Of a DNA stretch of 64,000 nucleotides, positions 1-7,410 are shown one piece after another. The notes under the pieces are model-generated. The model was not told the origin of the DNA. It made no database searches and saw only the letters and a program-made list of their open reading frames with translations. The translations under genes and the position numbers were made by a program. Where the stretch lies: positions 202,502 to 266,501 of the forward strand of contig JAHDIH010000006.1 in NCBI GenBank assembly GCA_020630875.1, in the 5' to 3' direction. Origin of the DNA: Deltaproteobacteria bacterium. GTDB taxonomy: Bacteria; Myxococcota_A; Polyangia; Haliangiales; Haliangiaceae. Positions within the stretch are counted from its first letter, which is position 1; each line of letters starts with the position of its first letter.

Positions 1-689
1 TAATGGTAGATGCGATGTCAGACGCACCACCAATGGCAGACGCACCGCTAATGGTCGATGCGATGTCAGACGCACCACCAATGGCAGACGCACCGCTAAT
101 GGTAGATGCGATGGTGGACGCGCCACCAATGGCAGACGCATCCCCTCCGACCGTACCCATGGTGATGATCACCGAAGTTTCGTACACGGACTTAACCGAT
201 CAATGGATTGAGCTCACCAATACGACTCAGGCACCGATACCGTTAGGCGGATGGCAACTATGCGGTGCGAGTTTTAAATACTGGCCTCTGCCAGCGATCG
301 TTTTAAACGCTGGCGAAACGATGTTGGTCCGTTGGAACAAAAACGGAAACAACAACCTCGGACAGAAAATCTACTACACGGGGACCGTGAATCTCGCGCC
401 ACTCGGAGACGGATCAACAACTGTAACCAATGACAAAAGTATGGCAGTTTATAAAATGACTCCGTTTACTGATTCTAACAACATCGTTTCATTTTTGCAG
501 TGGATGCAAGGGAGTCAAGCGAGAGCTGATGTGGCATCTTCTGCAGGGATTTGGGCGTTGTCAGATTTTGTAGCAGCAACTCCCGTTGGCTCCTCAATTT
601 GCTATACGGGTGGTGATCCAACGAATCCTCAATCATTCGTGGCCGACTCGACACCGACGCCGAATGCAGCCAATGGAGGGTGTCAATAG
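1..689 (+). CDS. Lamin-tail-domain surface protein, 5' end outside the window
   Basis: The visible part begins with three copies of a 16-residue Met/Asp/Ala/Pro repeat (MVDAMSDAPPMADAPL) and then a compact beta domain from about residue 55, with the lamin-tail signature MITEVSYTD, WIELTNTT, LGGWQLCG and LNAGETMLVRW. Lamin-tail domains are found at the C-terminus of secreted and surface proteins, often as a binding or anchoring module. The first two bases of the window complete a Leu codon of a further repeat copy, so the true start (probably with a lipoprotein signal peptide, as in other Asp/Pro-linker lipoproteins of this window) lies upstream. Three cysteines (one in WQLCG, one in SSICY, one at the C-terminus) could form disulfides. 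No enzymatic domain is visible. Export is inferred from family and composition. Confidence 0.75.
   Translation, partial: MVDAMSDAPPMADAPLMVDAMSDAPPMADAPLMVDAMVDAPPMADASPPTVPMVMITEVSYTDLTDQWIELTNTTQAPIPLGGWQLCGASFKYWPLPAIVLNAGETMLVRWNKNGNNNLGQKIYYTGTVNLAPLGDGSTTVTNDKSMAVYKMTPFTDSNNIVSFLQWMQGSQARADVASSAGIWALSDFVAATPVGSSICYTGGDPTNPQSFVADSTPTPNAANGGCQ
3..146 (+). repeat. 48-bp in-frame tandem repeat, three copies
   Basis: Three back-to-back 48-bp units encode the DAP-rich linker. The first two differ at one base; the third has drifted in the second half (MVDAMVDAPPMADASP). The pattern continues beyond the left edge of the window. Such near-identical coding repeats can change number by slippage or recombination and so alter linker length. 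Confidence 0.9.
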
Positions 690-769
690 TCACATTACGA
701 CATGTAGACTAATGTATGTTTTGCGGACCGACGCTCCCCGCGCTACGATCAGTAAACAAAGGTGGTCGA

Positions 770-1282
770 ATGACTTCTGATACATTACTTCTCAACTCTA
801 CTTACGAACCTCTCCGAATCATCGGCTGGCAACGTGCTGTAACCATGATGTGTTTAGAGAAAGTGGACGTCATTGTTTCGTATGAATCAATGCTCCGATC
901 CATGTCACTTTCGTTGCAAAAGCCCTCAGTGGTTCGACTTTGTCGGTACGTAAGACGTCATAAAATGAAGGTTTCGCTCTCTCGTAGAAACATTCACATT
1001 CGTGACAAGGGCAAGTGTCAATATTGTCAAAAGCAACTAGATCTTAAGGACTTCACTTTGGACCACGTGACGCCAAAGTCTAGAGGAGGACAGACTTCTT
1101 GGACCAACATTGTTGCGGCTTGCGGAGCATGCAATCGTAAAAAGGGATCGAAGTCTCTTAAAGAAGCGCGCATGCGGTTGCTTGCCAAGCCGATAGAACC
1201 GAGACCCTCTGCGCAATACTTGCTAAGTTTTAACGACAATATGCCAACGCCTTGGCAGCCCTTTCTAAGGTCACTTGGGTAG
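770..1282 (+). CDS. HNH endonuclease family protein
   Basis: A 170-residue protein of the common bacterial HNH family that begins TLLLNSTYEPL and carries a C-terminal zinc-bound HNH nuclease fold. Visible motifs are CQYC (about residues 83-86), the catalytic LDHVTPKSRGG (about 97-107) and CGACN (about 118-122), so two zinc CxxC pairs and the metal-binding His are intact. I chose the ATG preceded by AAAGGTGG; an upstream in-frame ATG adds 18 residues that are not part of the family. A weak promoter-like pair (TTGCGG, 17 bp, TACGAT) lies just upstream. These proteins are often chromosomal, with unknown targets. It is convergent with the next gene and separated only by a short hairpin (AAGACT-GTT-AGTCTT). 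Confidence 0.85.
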   Translation: MTSDTLLLNSTYEPLRIIGWQRAVTMMCLEKVDVIVSYESMLRSMSLSLQKPSVVRLCRYVRRHKMKVSLSRRNIHIRDKGKCQYCQKQLDLKDFTLDHVTPKSRGGQTSWTNIVAACGACNRKKGSKSLKEARMRLLAKPIEPRPSAQYLLSFNDNMPTPWQPFLRSLG

Positions 1283-1289
1283 AAGACTG

Positions 1290-1928
1290 TTAGTCTTGAG
1301 TATTACTTCTCGACTTTAAAAATTCGAGAAATGCGATTGCGGTGGGCAGATCTAAAACAGCCAAAGACTCAATCAGCTGAGTTGCTTCTCGCCTTAGTGG
1401 GTCTCCCGGAGAAGTTTGCTCCACGCTCGACTCCAAGCTGACTTGCGGAAGCTCTTCTGGCTCCGAGGGGTCTCCCCAAGGAGCAGGAATTGTTGGTTCT
1501 ATATCGACGGTTTTTAGCCAGTTCTTGATATGCCATCGAAGATGAGTCGAACGATACTCAAACCAGTGTTCGCGTTGGGACGGATAACCGAGAAGCACGT
1601 CTTTGAATCGACGAAAAGCCCCCTTTCCATCAATTGCCATTCTCAGACGTTTTCTTAGTGTGTCATCATCTGGCGAGCCAACGGAACCGACGAAGGTTTC
1701 CATCCAGCGGTACTGTTCACGGGAGGATGCCGGTTCGATTTTCAAGTAGTCGTTCACCGCATCAGAAATCTGTCGTTTCTTCACCACGATGTCAGGATCC
1801 TCAGACGATATTGTGAGCACCGCGCCAGTAGGAAGATGCAGATAACTGTCGATACCTGGTGAGTTTCGCTCAACTGCGAGTTCTAACTCTTCCCATCCCA
1901 ACGGGACTTTCCTACTGGTGGAACTCAT
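1290..1928 (-). CDS. UPF0158 family protein
   Basis: A 212-residue soluble protein matching UPF0158 in its layout: an N-terminal segment around GWEELELAVE and SYLHLPTGAVL, and a conserved core with LRKRLRMAIDGKGAFRRFKD and HWFEYR. The biochemical role of the family is not known to me. The C-terminal 60 residues (Pro/Glu/Ser-rich linker, then a short hydrophobic helix region LDLPTAIAFLEFL) look lineage-specific. It is monocistronic and divergent from rpoZ, sharing a 69-84 bp intergenic region with it. Confidence 0.75.
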   Translation of the reverse strand: MSSTSRKVPLGWEELELAVERNSPGIDSYLHLPTGAVLTISSEDPDIVVKKRQISDAVNDYLKIEPASSREQYRWMETFVGSVGSPDDDTLRKRLRMAIDGKGAFRRFKDVLLGYPSQREHWFEYRSTHLRWHIKNWLKTVDIEPTIPAPWGDPSEPEELPQVSLESSVEQTSPGDPLRREATQLIESLAVLDLPTAIAFLEFLKSRSNTQD

Positions 1929-2012
1929 TCTAGCTTCAGAGAATAGTTTGGATTTATGTAGGTTTTCAAGGAAAGCATTGACTGCTTCCTAGAATTAATG
2001 AAAAATCCGCCA

Positions 2013-2255
2013 ATGGCTCGCGTTACAGTTGAAGATTGTTTAGATAACCTACCAAACCGGTTCGCGCTGGTGGTACTTGCCTCTGCTCGTGCACGGCAAA
2101 TCACGCGCGGAAGCGAGACCTTAGTAGAGTGTAACAACAAGGAAGCTGTGACCGCATTGCGCGAAATAGCCGGAGGTAAAGTTCAATTCCACGAAGATGT
2201 TAACGAAGCCGTGGAAGACTTTGTGGACGTGCAGCGTGAAGCTGGCTTGCTGTAA
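2013..2255 (+). CDS. rpoZ: DNA-directed RNA polymerase omega subunit
   Basis: An 80-residue protein with the canonical omega N-terminus [10 protein letters not shown], the [16 protein letters not shown] segment that packs against the beta-prime subunit, and the [16 protein letters not shown] region. Omega helps beta-prime fold and assemble into core RNA polymerase. The start used is the Met of [10 protein letters not shown]; an in-frame ATG 15 bases upstream would add MKNPP, and neither has a clear Shine-Dalgarno. The usual neighbours gmk and spoT are absent here, so the gene stands alone. Confidence 0.93.
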   Translation: MARVTVEDCLDNLPNRFALVVLASARARQITRGSETLVECNNKEAVTALREIAGGKVQFHEDVNEAVEDFVDVQREAGLL

Positions 2256-2299
2256 GCAAAAAATTTGCCCAAAACATAAATACGTTGTCTCTTTGATGC

Positions 2300-2914
2300 A
2301 TGCTTGCGAGGGTCGTCAACCGAGACAAACTTCTCGGTGTACTCTATAGAATCGGGCAGGAGCGATTTACAGGAGGGCTCTTCCTGCACAGCAAGCATTC
2401 GACCCAGGCTTTATGCGTTCGAAACGGAAAATGGTTGGCGGGAAACCTCTCAGCTATTCATTCCTCTGGATTCTACATTTTGGAGAAAGATAATGGGTAT
2501 CGGCTTTCTGGAATTCATAAACCCGGCTTGGACCTGGTTGCTGGGATTGAAGAGAGCTTGTGGCACCTAAGTCGAGCTACCTCTCATTGCGATGGGCAAC
2601 CATCGCCAGAAGTTGCGGATTTCGAAGGGCGTCTCGCATTGGCTGCTCGCCAAATTAATTGGAATGCCCCCATGATTTCCACTCGAGAGAAAAGAGTAGC
2701 CCATTGTTTGAGAAAACTTTCGCTTTGGGAACCCTGCGAAGATAGAGTTGATGTGCTTGGCCTTAGTTCTAACGCCGATGAGCTGTCTCGCAAGGCAAGA
2801 TACCGTGAGGTAATCTCAATCGCTCATCCAGACGCCAAAAGGCTCAGAGAAGAAGCTGCTTTGCAAATGTGCCAGTTGGCATCTGCCACCAAGGCAGATG
2901 TTGCGTATCTCTAA
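2300..2914 (+). CDS. Probable DUF4388 (PATAN-like) N-terminus fused to a J-like domain
   Basis: A 204-residue cytosolic protein. The first half (GVLYRIGQERFTGGLFLHSK through NGKWLAGN) has the strand pattern of DUF4388/PATAN-type domains found in deltaproteobacterial signalling proteins. The C-terminal 55 residues resemble a shortened J domain: LGLSSNADELSRKARYRE, then IAHPDAKR with the diagnostic His-Pro-Asp, then a helix ending near the stop. J domains stimulate Hsp70 ATPase activity through HPD. The domain calls are by eye; the HPD is plain, but the helix following it is short. A second HPD protein lies at the other end of the window (59.2-60.7 kb). No operon partner is evident apart from a short unknown gene 18 bp downstream. 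Confidence 0.5.
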   Translation: MLARVVNRDKLLGVLYRIGQERFTGGLFLHSKHSTQALCVRNGKWLAGNLSAIHSSGFYILEKDNGYRLSGIHKPGLDLVAGIEESLWHLSRATSHCDGQPSPEVADFEGRLALAARQINWNAPMISTREKRVAHCLRKLSLWEPCEDRVDVLGLSSNADELSRKARYREVISIAHPDAKRLREEAALQMCQLASATKADVAYL

Positions 2915-2932
2915 TTTTGTAGTTACAAAACA

Positions 2933-3274
2933 GTGGTGCAAGCGCAGCAACTTCAGAAGGCCTATGAACTATTGCTCAAAGTTATTCGTTCTGAGGCTCC
3001 ACCAATAAGCGACGTAGCGGCTGTTTCTAGCGCTCTCGTTGGCAATGATGACAAACTCATTACTACGATTGCTCGCGTAGCCCATGCGACGGCCCAGGGG
3101 TTTTCAGACCCAGGAATAGCGTTACCTCATTTGGCGTCGTCATTAGAGCTGGCAATCCGCGCTCAAAAAGAAGAAGTGTCCAAGACTGCGGTAGCAGCGG
3201 TAATTTTGGAGTTGGAATCGCTGCTTGCTACGCCAAGTAATTTTGTAAGTGCCACTCAATTGAGTGGCCGTTAG
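2933..3274 (+). CDS. Hypothetical helical protein
   Basis: A 113-residue Ala-rich, mostly helical protein that I do not recognise (LQKAYELLLKVIRSEAPP, LPHLASSLELAIRAQKEE). Start is GTG; a second in-frame GTG follows immediately. There is no signal peptide or membrane segment. It sits 18 bp after the J-like gene and is probably co-transcribed with it. Its stop codon abuts the 3' end of the convergent tRNA-Leu gene, and its last codons contain an 18-bp palindrome. Confidence 0.55.
   Translation: MVQAQQLQKAYELLLKVIRSEAPPISDVAAVSSALVGNDDKLITTIARVAHATAQGFSDPGIALPHLASSLELAIRAQKEEVSKTAVAAVILELESLLATPSNFVSATQLSGR
3251..3268 (-). terminator. Perfect 18-bp palindrome just past the tRNA-Leu 3' end
   Basis: GCCACTCAATTGAGTGGC can fold as a 7-bp stem with an AATT loop. 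It lies six bases beyond the 3' end of tRNA-Leu in the minus direction, within the coding end of the convergent gene. No clean U run follows on the minus strand, so a rho-independent terminator or a processing stop is only a guess. Confidence 0.3.
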
Positions 3275-3356
3275 TGCCGGGGGTCGGACTCGAACCGACA
3301 CTCCCGAAAGAAAGGGCTTTTGAGACCCCCGAGTCTACCAATTTCTCCACCCCGGC
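3275..3356 (-). tRNA. tRNA-Leu (anticodon CAA)
   Basis: Read on the minus strand this folds as a class II tRNA. The acceptor is GCCGGGG paired with CCCCGGC and discriminator A. The D arm is GAG/CTC, the anticodon stem GGGGT/GCCCT has loop CTCAAAA (anticodon CAA, reading UUG), then comes a variable arm, and the T arm is GTCGG/CCGAC with TTCGAGT. The 3' CCA is not encoded and must be added by CCA transferase. A good promoter lies 11 bases upstream. Confidence 0.96.
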
Positions 3357-3367
3357 AAGGCACCGTT

Positions 3368-3396
3368 TTGATACAGCCATTCTTAAGCGAAGTCAA
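3368..3396 (-). promoter_or_regulatory. Sigma-70-type promoter for tRNA-Leu
   Basis: On the minus strand TTGACT is followed after exactly 17 bp by TATCAA, and the mature tRNA 5' end comes 11 bases later, giving a very short leader. The -35 is 5/6 and the -10 is 4/6 to consensus. Confidence 0.7.
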
Positions 3397-3456
3397 ACCG
3401 GAACGCAGGTTTGCTGTCTTGCCAATAGACTATCGTCAGGCTTACATTGGCATTAG

Positions 3457-4317
3457 ATGGCCCCGCTGCAAACATTTGTGGGAGTAGACGTAGGGGGCGC
3501 TCGTGGAAAGACAACGGCTCTTGCGGTACTCGTTGATAGCCCTGAAGGAGCTACGGTAGTCTCGCTTTTTTCTCGCTATAACAATCGACCGCTTGATGAC
3601 GGGGAGGTACTGCGAAAACTTTCGGAGTTTTCGGTATCCGACACTGTAATCGCGATGAATGCGCCATTGACCGTCCCCGCTTGCGGCCGGTGCGAACTTC
3701 CGTCTTGTCCTAGTAAGTCTCAGTGTCCCACTGACACTGTAAAGTGGTTGGTGAGGAGTGGGGAAGACTTGGCGACTACCGCCAAACAGGGACCAGATTC
3801 TGTTTGGACTGGTAGTAAGAGTAAGCGGGATTCTCTTGAACCTTACTACCATCGGGTCACCGAAGTGATTTTGCATTTTCAGCACGCTGCCATTCCGCAC
3901 GGCTTACTAGGGGGCTCAGTCGGACGTATTGGGGCCAGAGCTCGCCACTTGTTAAAGCAGCTTTGCGCGCAAGGCTACGTTTTCAACGAAAATGTCATTG
4001 AGGTATCGCCCAGAGCCACCGTCTCTCTGTTGCTGGATGCTAGTTATGCCCAACGGTACCGTAGAGATGCCAATCCTTGGTCTACCCGGCAAGCGGTTCT
4101 CGAGTCATTGGATATCAAGTTCTCGTTGTCTAGCGGAATGTCTAAGGAGCGTGTGTTACAAAATGATGACTGTTTTGACGCCCTCTTATCGGCTTATACC
4201 GCTTGTCTGAGAGCAAAAGAAGATTGGAAGATCCCCTCTCGATATGGCGCTTACGCGAGCAAAGACGGTTGGATCTGGTCCCCCGCTGATAGAACTAATC
4301 TCTTGAACATTACATAG
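3457..4317 (+). CDS. DUF429 family protein (predicted RNase H-like fold)
   Basis: A 286-residue protein with the DUF429 pattern: VGVDVGGARGKTTALAV at the N-terminus (first acidic residue in VGVD), VIAMNAPLT, a Cys-rich insert (CGRCELPSC and CPTD), VIEVSPRAT, and NDDCFDALLSAYTA with late acidic residues, ending near DGWIWSP. DUF429 proteins are thought to be RNase H-fold nucleases; the substrate is unknown. The Cys cluster may bind zinc or a metal, which is my inference. Its 3' end overlaps the convergent acetyltransferase by 67 bases. Confidence 0.7.
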   Translation: MAPLQTFVGVDVGGARGKTTALAVLVDSPEGATVVSLFSRYNNRPLDDGEVLRKLSEFSVSDTVIAMNAPLTVPACGRCELPSCPSKSQCPTDTVKWLVRSGEDLATTAKQGPDSVWTGSKSKRDSLEPYYHRVTEVILHFQHAAIPHGLLGGSVGRIGARARHLLKQLCAQGYVFNENVIEVSPRATVSLLLDASYAQRYRRDANPWSTRQAVLESLDIKFSLSSGMSKERVLQNDDCFDALLSAYTACLRAKEDWKIPSRYGAYASKDGWIWSPADRTNLLNIT

Positions 4318-4730
4318 TGCATTCCTATAGGCTCAATTTCGAAAGCATCACCCGTAACTTCGTATCCTAACTTTTGGTAGAATCCATGCGCCGAGGTTCT
4401 GGCATTGAACCAAAGGAAATCACCGCCTGAGGACCAAATGCGGGCTTCTAAATCATTGAGAATCAGTCGGCCAACACCATTTTTCTGATGGGTAGGTGCG
4501 ACTGCCATTCCACGAAGACGGAATGGCGCGAGGAAGTCTTGGTCGGCAAGTATTTCTGGATAGGCTGTGCAGACGGCAACAATAGAAGTATTTGCGAAAG
4601 CCGCAAGATGAATAGCCTGAGGATCACTATCACCTGGGTAGTAACAGTCATCTCTCTCTTGATGGGGTCTAAGCACTCGATGGCGCAGGTCTATGGTTGC
4701 CTCCGCGGCGACTACCTTACAAGTCAGCAT
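4251..4730 (-). CDS. GNAT family N-acetyltransferase
   Basis: A 159-residue GCN5-related acetyltransferase: LRHRVLRP near the N-terminus, LRGMAVAPTHQKNGVGRLIL as the strand-4/acetyl-CoA pyrophosphate loop (Q-x-x-G-x-G), and LWFNARTSAHGFYQKLGYEV as the C-terminal signature. The closest family type by eye is the small YjdJ/ElaA-like group; the substrate is unknown. I start at the ATG giving MLTCKVV; an earlier in-frame ATG would overlap the upstream lipoprotein gene by about 49 bases. It follows that gene on the same strand with 11 bases between, so they may be co-transcribed. Confidence 0.75.
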   Translation of the reverse strand: MLTCKVVAAEATIDLRHRVLRPHQERDDCYYPGDSDPQAIHLAAFANTSIVAVCTAYPEILADQDFLAPFRLRGMAVAPTHQKNGVGRLILNDLEARIWSSGGDFLWFNARTSAHGFYQKLGYEVTGDAFEIEPIGMHYVMFKRLVLSAGDQIQPSLLA

Positions 4731-4741
4731 AGAAGCCGCAG

Positions 4742-6040
4742 TTAACGAATCAGACGAACGCAAACCGATTGTCCCTGCACTTGATTGCATGGGGGGGCGA
4801 AGGGACTGACATCAACGATGCGGGCCACTTCTCCATCAGTCGCCGAAGAAATGCTTTGCAACATTGTTTCTCCTCTACCTTGAGAAGGGATGGTCGCTCC
4901 AAAAAATTTGTCTCCCACTTGAATGGTAATTTCGTAGTCTATTTTTGGCGCTGCAGCCTCAGGAGTGATTTTTAGCATAGCCCCCACTACTTGGTTGTCT
5001 TCTGATTTTACATCTTCTAGTTCCACGGACGCGCAGCCAGGAGAGGTGCAGTTTTGAAACGCACTGGTTTTCCATCGTTTCATTCTTGCGGTTGCATTTT
5101 GCGAAAGGTCAGCAATGCGCGGTCTGAAGTAGACGACGTCTTTATGCCAGTAACCAGCGACAATGTACCTAGAAAGAAAGTCGCTTCCAATGGTTCCTTG
5201 CACATCTATATTTCTCCAGCGCTTGTCTAGATATGGCACCATAAGCACCTCACTTGAGGTCATTCCTGCGACGGTCAACTCAGGTGCGATGAAAGCTTTG
5301 GTAATGTCTTGCCTGGAACCGTGTTCGTCAACCCATTGTCCTCTTCCGGTTATTGGTAAAGACTTCCAACCTTTTGCGTGTGATGGGTGGATCGAAGATT
5401 TCATTCCCCCAAAATCTAGGTGAAGTTCTCGAGACTTTCCTCCCACGTTAGCTTTTACGATTCGACGAGGTACCACGCGACCGTAGTACTGGTCGCTCCA
5501 GTCTCTGTAGCTGACTTTCTTTGCGTCGCTCCAGTTTGGCTCGTTTCGTTTCCACGCATCGTTGGTATAGAGGCGAGTTACGCCTTCATCCCTGTTGACT
5601 TCAAATACTAGAGATTCTGCGATGATATCCGAACCGATTACGCCGTATACCGGACGGCCAAGCGCTCGACTTCCTGAGGGATAAGAGTTGAACTTGGTGT
5701 TGGAGACCGTAAGATTACCGATTTGCAGTTTCATGATTTCGACCTGCGCCCGCCTGACCAGTCTGTCGCGTTCGTCGGGCAACTCTACTCCCGTTCTGCC
5801 GATTAGTTGCAGGGCGTTAACGATACGCGCATCAACCGCAGAGTATCTAGCGTCCGCATCGATGATGAAAAGGTAAGGCCCTTTATCGTTGATCATCACT
5901 GGCGCAAGAAGATCTCCATTTTCTAGCGGCGCGACCAGAGGAATGGTCCACGTGTCTCCTTCGCCGAAACCTAACGGCTTGCCAACAGCACAGCCGCAAA
6001 GAAAGAGTGCAAGTCCCAAAGTCGAAAGTATTCTTAGCAT
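4742..6040 (-). CDS. Retropepsin-like lipoprotein with a degenerate active site
   Basis: A 432-residue lipoprotein: signal peptide MLRILSTLGLALFLCGC with the lipid-bearing Cys in LCGC, then a region resembling bacterial aspartyl-protease/retropepsin domains in two halves. The first half has YLFIIDADARYSAVDARIV where DTGA or DSGA would be expected. The second has LHLDFGGMKSSI, and a later GTIGSDFLSRYIV matches the conserved G-x-D-x-L that follows the active site in this family. The catalytic Asp is kept in both halves, but the Thr/Ser-Gly next to it is lost, so proteolysis is doubtful. The C-terminal 100 residues contain two Cys pairs and resemble a small beta domain. Likely periplasmic or outer-membrane facing. 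Confidence 0.6.
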   Translation of the reverse strand: MLRILSTLGLALFLCGCAVGKPLGFGEGDTWTIPLVAPLENGDLLAPVMINDKGPYLFIIDADARYSAVDARIVNALQLIGRTGVELPDERDRLVRRAQVEIMKLQIGNLTVSNTKFNSYPSGSRALGRPVYGVIGSDIIAESLVFEVNRDEGVTRLYTNDAWKRNEPNWSDAKKVSYRDWSDQYYGRVVPRRIVKANVGGKSRELHLDFGGMKSSIHPSHAKGWKSLPITGRGQWVDEHGSRQDITKAFIAPELTVAGMTSSEVLMVPYLDKRWRNIDVQGTIGSDFLSRYIVAGYWHKDVVYFRPRIADLSQNATARMKRWKTSAFQNCTSPGCASVELEDVKSEDNQVVGAMLKITPEAAAPKIDYEITIQVGDKFFGATIPSQGRGETMLQSISSATDGEVARIVDVSPFAPPCNQVQGQSVCVRLIR

Positions 6041-6115
6041 TGCTTCGTTTATCGTGATGTGGGCACTAAGATCAACGACTGGTTGATAACATTGTTTGAC
6101 AACTATGTAGTTTCG

Positions 6116-6793
6116 CTACCTTGGCTTGCCATACCAGGTCGCTAATGTTTCAGGGCTCACCCCAAGCTTGTACAGAGTAGGGAAGGTGTTCACCATCAGG
6201 CATTGCTTGAGCAAGGCAGATTCAAATCTACGACCGGAAACCGATACGGTTTCGGTCAAGATTTTTAGTGGCGCTATTTTTGCCAGACTCTTGGAAAATT
6301 CAAGGTCTTCCATCAGCGGTTGGGTAGGATAGCCACCGACTGACTCTAGTGTCGATCTTGTAAAAAAAACGGCTTGGTCTCCGTATGGTAATGATGCGAA
6401 ACGAGAGCGTACGTCGGCGATTTTTAAAACCAGAGCAAGTGGTTTGCCTTTCCACTTAACCGCTCTATGACTCGTCCTAAATGCACCCGCATGATGCTTC
6501 GAAAGTGTGACCAGAATCAGTTTTTTGGCATAGAGAGGCAATAGTGTGTCGCAGTGCAAAACGAGCATGTTTGGAGCACTTAGGCTTTGTAAGCCAGCAT
6601 TAATCTGCTGTCCTCTCCCACGGGCAGAGCTAACTATTTTTACGTTGAACGTCTTGGCAATGGGAATGGTATTGTCGGTACTGCCCCCGTCTACCACCAC
6701 CACCTCATCAAAGTTGTGTTGCTGTAGTGCTTGGAGTGACGCTGCGATCACTTTCTCTTCATTTAAGACCGGAACTACTACTCCAACTGCCAT
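6116..6793 (-). CDS. TIGR04283 family glycosyltransferase (arsenosugar-type)
   Basis: A 225-residue GT-A family 2 glycosyltransferase: VVVPVLNEEKVIAASL, EVVVVDGGSTDNT, GRGQQINAGLQ, LHCDTLLP (the DxD-like position reads HCDT), GDQAVFFTR and MEDLEFSKSL. This matches the TIGR04283 group, named for linkage to arsenosugar biosynthesis but also found in other contexts. The start overlaps the end of the TIGR04282 gene upstream by 16 bases, so the two are co-translated. There is no membrane segment, so it probably acts in the cytosol on a small or lipid-linked acceptor. Confidence 0.82.
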   Translation of the reverse strand: MAVGVVVPVLNEEKVIAASLQALQQHNFDEVVVVDGGSTDNTIPIAKTFNVKIVSSARGRGQQINAGLQSLSAPNMLVLHCDTLLPLYAKKLILVTLSKHHAGAFRTSHRAVKWKGKPLALVLKIADVRSRFASLPYGDQAVFFTRSTLESVGGYPTQPLMEDLEFSKSLAKIAPLKILTETVSVSGRRFESALLKQCLMVNTFPTLYKLGVSPETLATWYGKPR

Positions 6794-7410
6794 AGTTTTT
6801 CTCGCTGTAGCAGTTCTGTAACGATGGGCCCGCCCTTGCGCGCCCCCGAATGGATTTGTTGCAAGTCTACGAAATGGTCTATGTCATCGAATTGCTGCGC
6901 TATTGAGATGGAAAGGCCCAAGCGTTCAACTCTATCAACAACCGCGCTAAGGGTTTCTGAGCTACTCCAAGGAATGTCTTGGAGAGAGAATATTCGTTTA
7001 ACTCCCAAAAGGTAAAAGCCTCCATCAGCCGAAGGACCAACGACAACATCGTTTTTATCAAGTAGCTTCGCAGCATCGTTAATATATTGTGTTGGCAGCC
7101 CAGATAGATCGCTTCCAACGACGATGCTCTTTGCGTGTCGATTCAGTCCGTAAGATAACGCGTGCTGTATCCTTTCGCCCAAATTATTTCCGACTTGCAT
7201 GAACGCTGTAATGTTGGGCAGGCCAAAATCACCTTCGCCAGCTTGAGCGATGGACGCATCACCATCCGACCGAGCTACGCTGTTCCAGGTGTCCTGCAAC
7301 AGGGCTTCTGCAACTTGCACGCATTGCGGAGCTGTTAAAGGGGGTGACATCCTAGTTTTTACGCGGCCGACTTCTGGGACTTTTGCCATCATCGAAATAT
7401 GAAAGCTCAT
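6778..7410 (-). CDS. TIGR04282 (DUF2064) family glycosyltransferase-like protein
   Basis: A 210-residue nucleotidyl/glycosyl-transferase fold protein: MMAKVPEVGRVKTRMSPPLT, IVVGSDLSGLP and VVGPSADGGFYLLGV are hallmarks of DUF2064/TIGR04282. I start at the ATG whose ATGA overlaps the stop of the flavoprotein gene; an earlier ATG would add seven residues. With its downstream partner TIGR04283 it forms the pair described in arsenosugar gene clusters. No ArsM methyltransferase or arsenosugar radical SAM gene is seen within the window, so the product is unknown. Confidence 0.8.
   Translation of the reverse strand: MSFHISMMAKVPEVGRVKTRMSPPLTAPQCVQVAEALLQDTWNSVARSDGDASIAQAGEGDFGLPNITAFMQVGNNLGERIQHALSYGLNRHAKSIVVGSDLSGLPTQYINDAAKLLDKNDVVVGPSADGGFYLLGVKRIFSLQDIPWSSSETLSAVVDRVERLGLSISIAQQFDDIDHFVDLQQIHSGARKGGPIVTELLQREKLWQLE

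Noticed and set aside
3..146. CRISPR-like repeats.
   Set aside because: Units are contiguous without spacers and in frame with a lamin-tail protein.
3274..3456. A 60-residue frame on the plus strand starting at the end of the small unknown gene.
   Set aside because: It runs across the tRNA-Leu gene on the other strand; the protein is the reverse reading of a tRNA and its flank.
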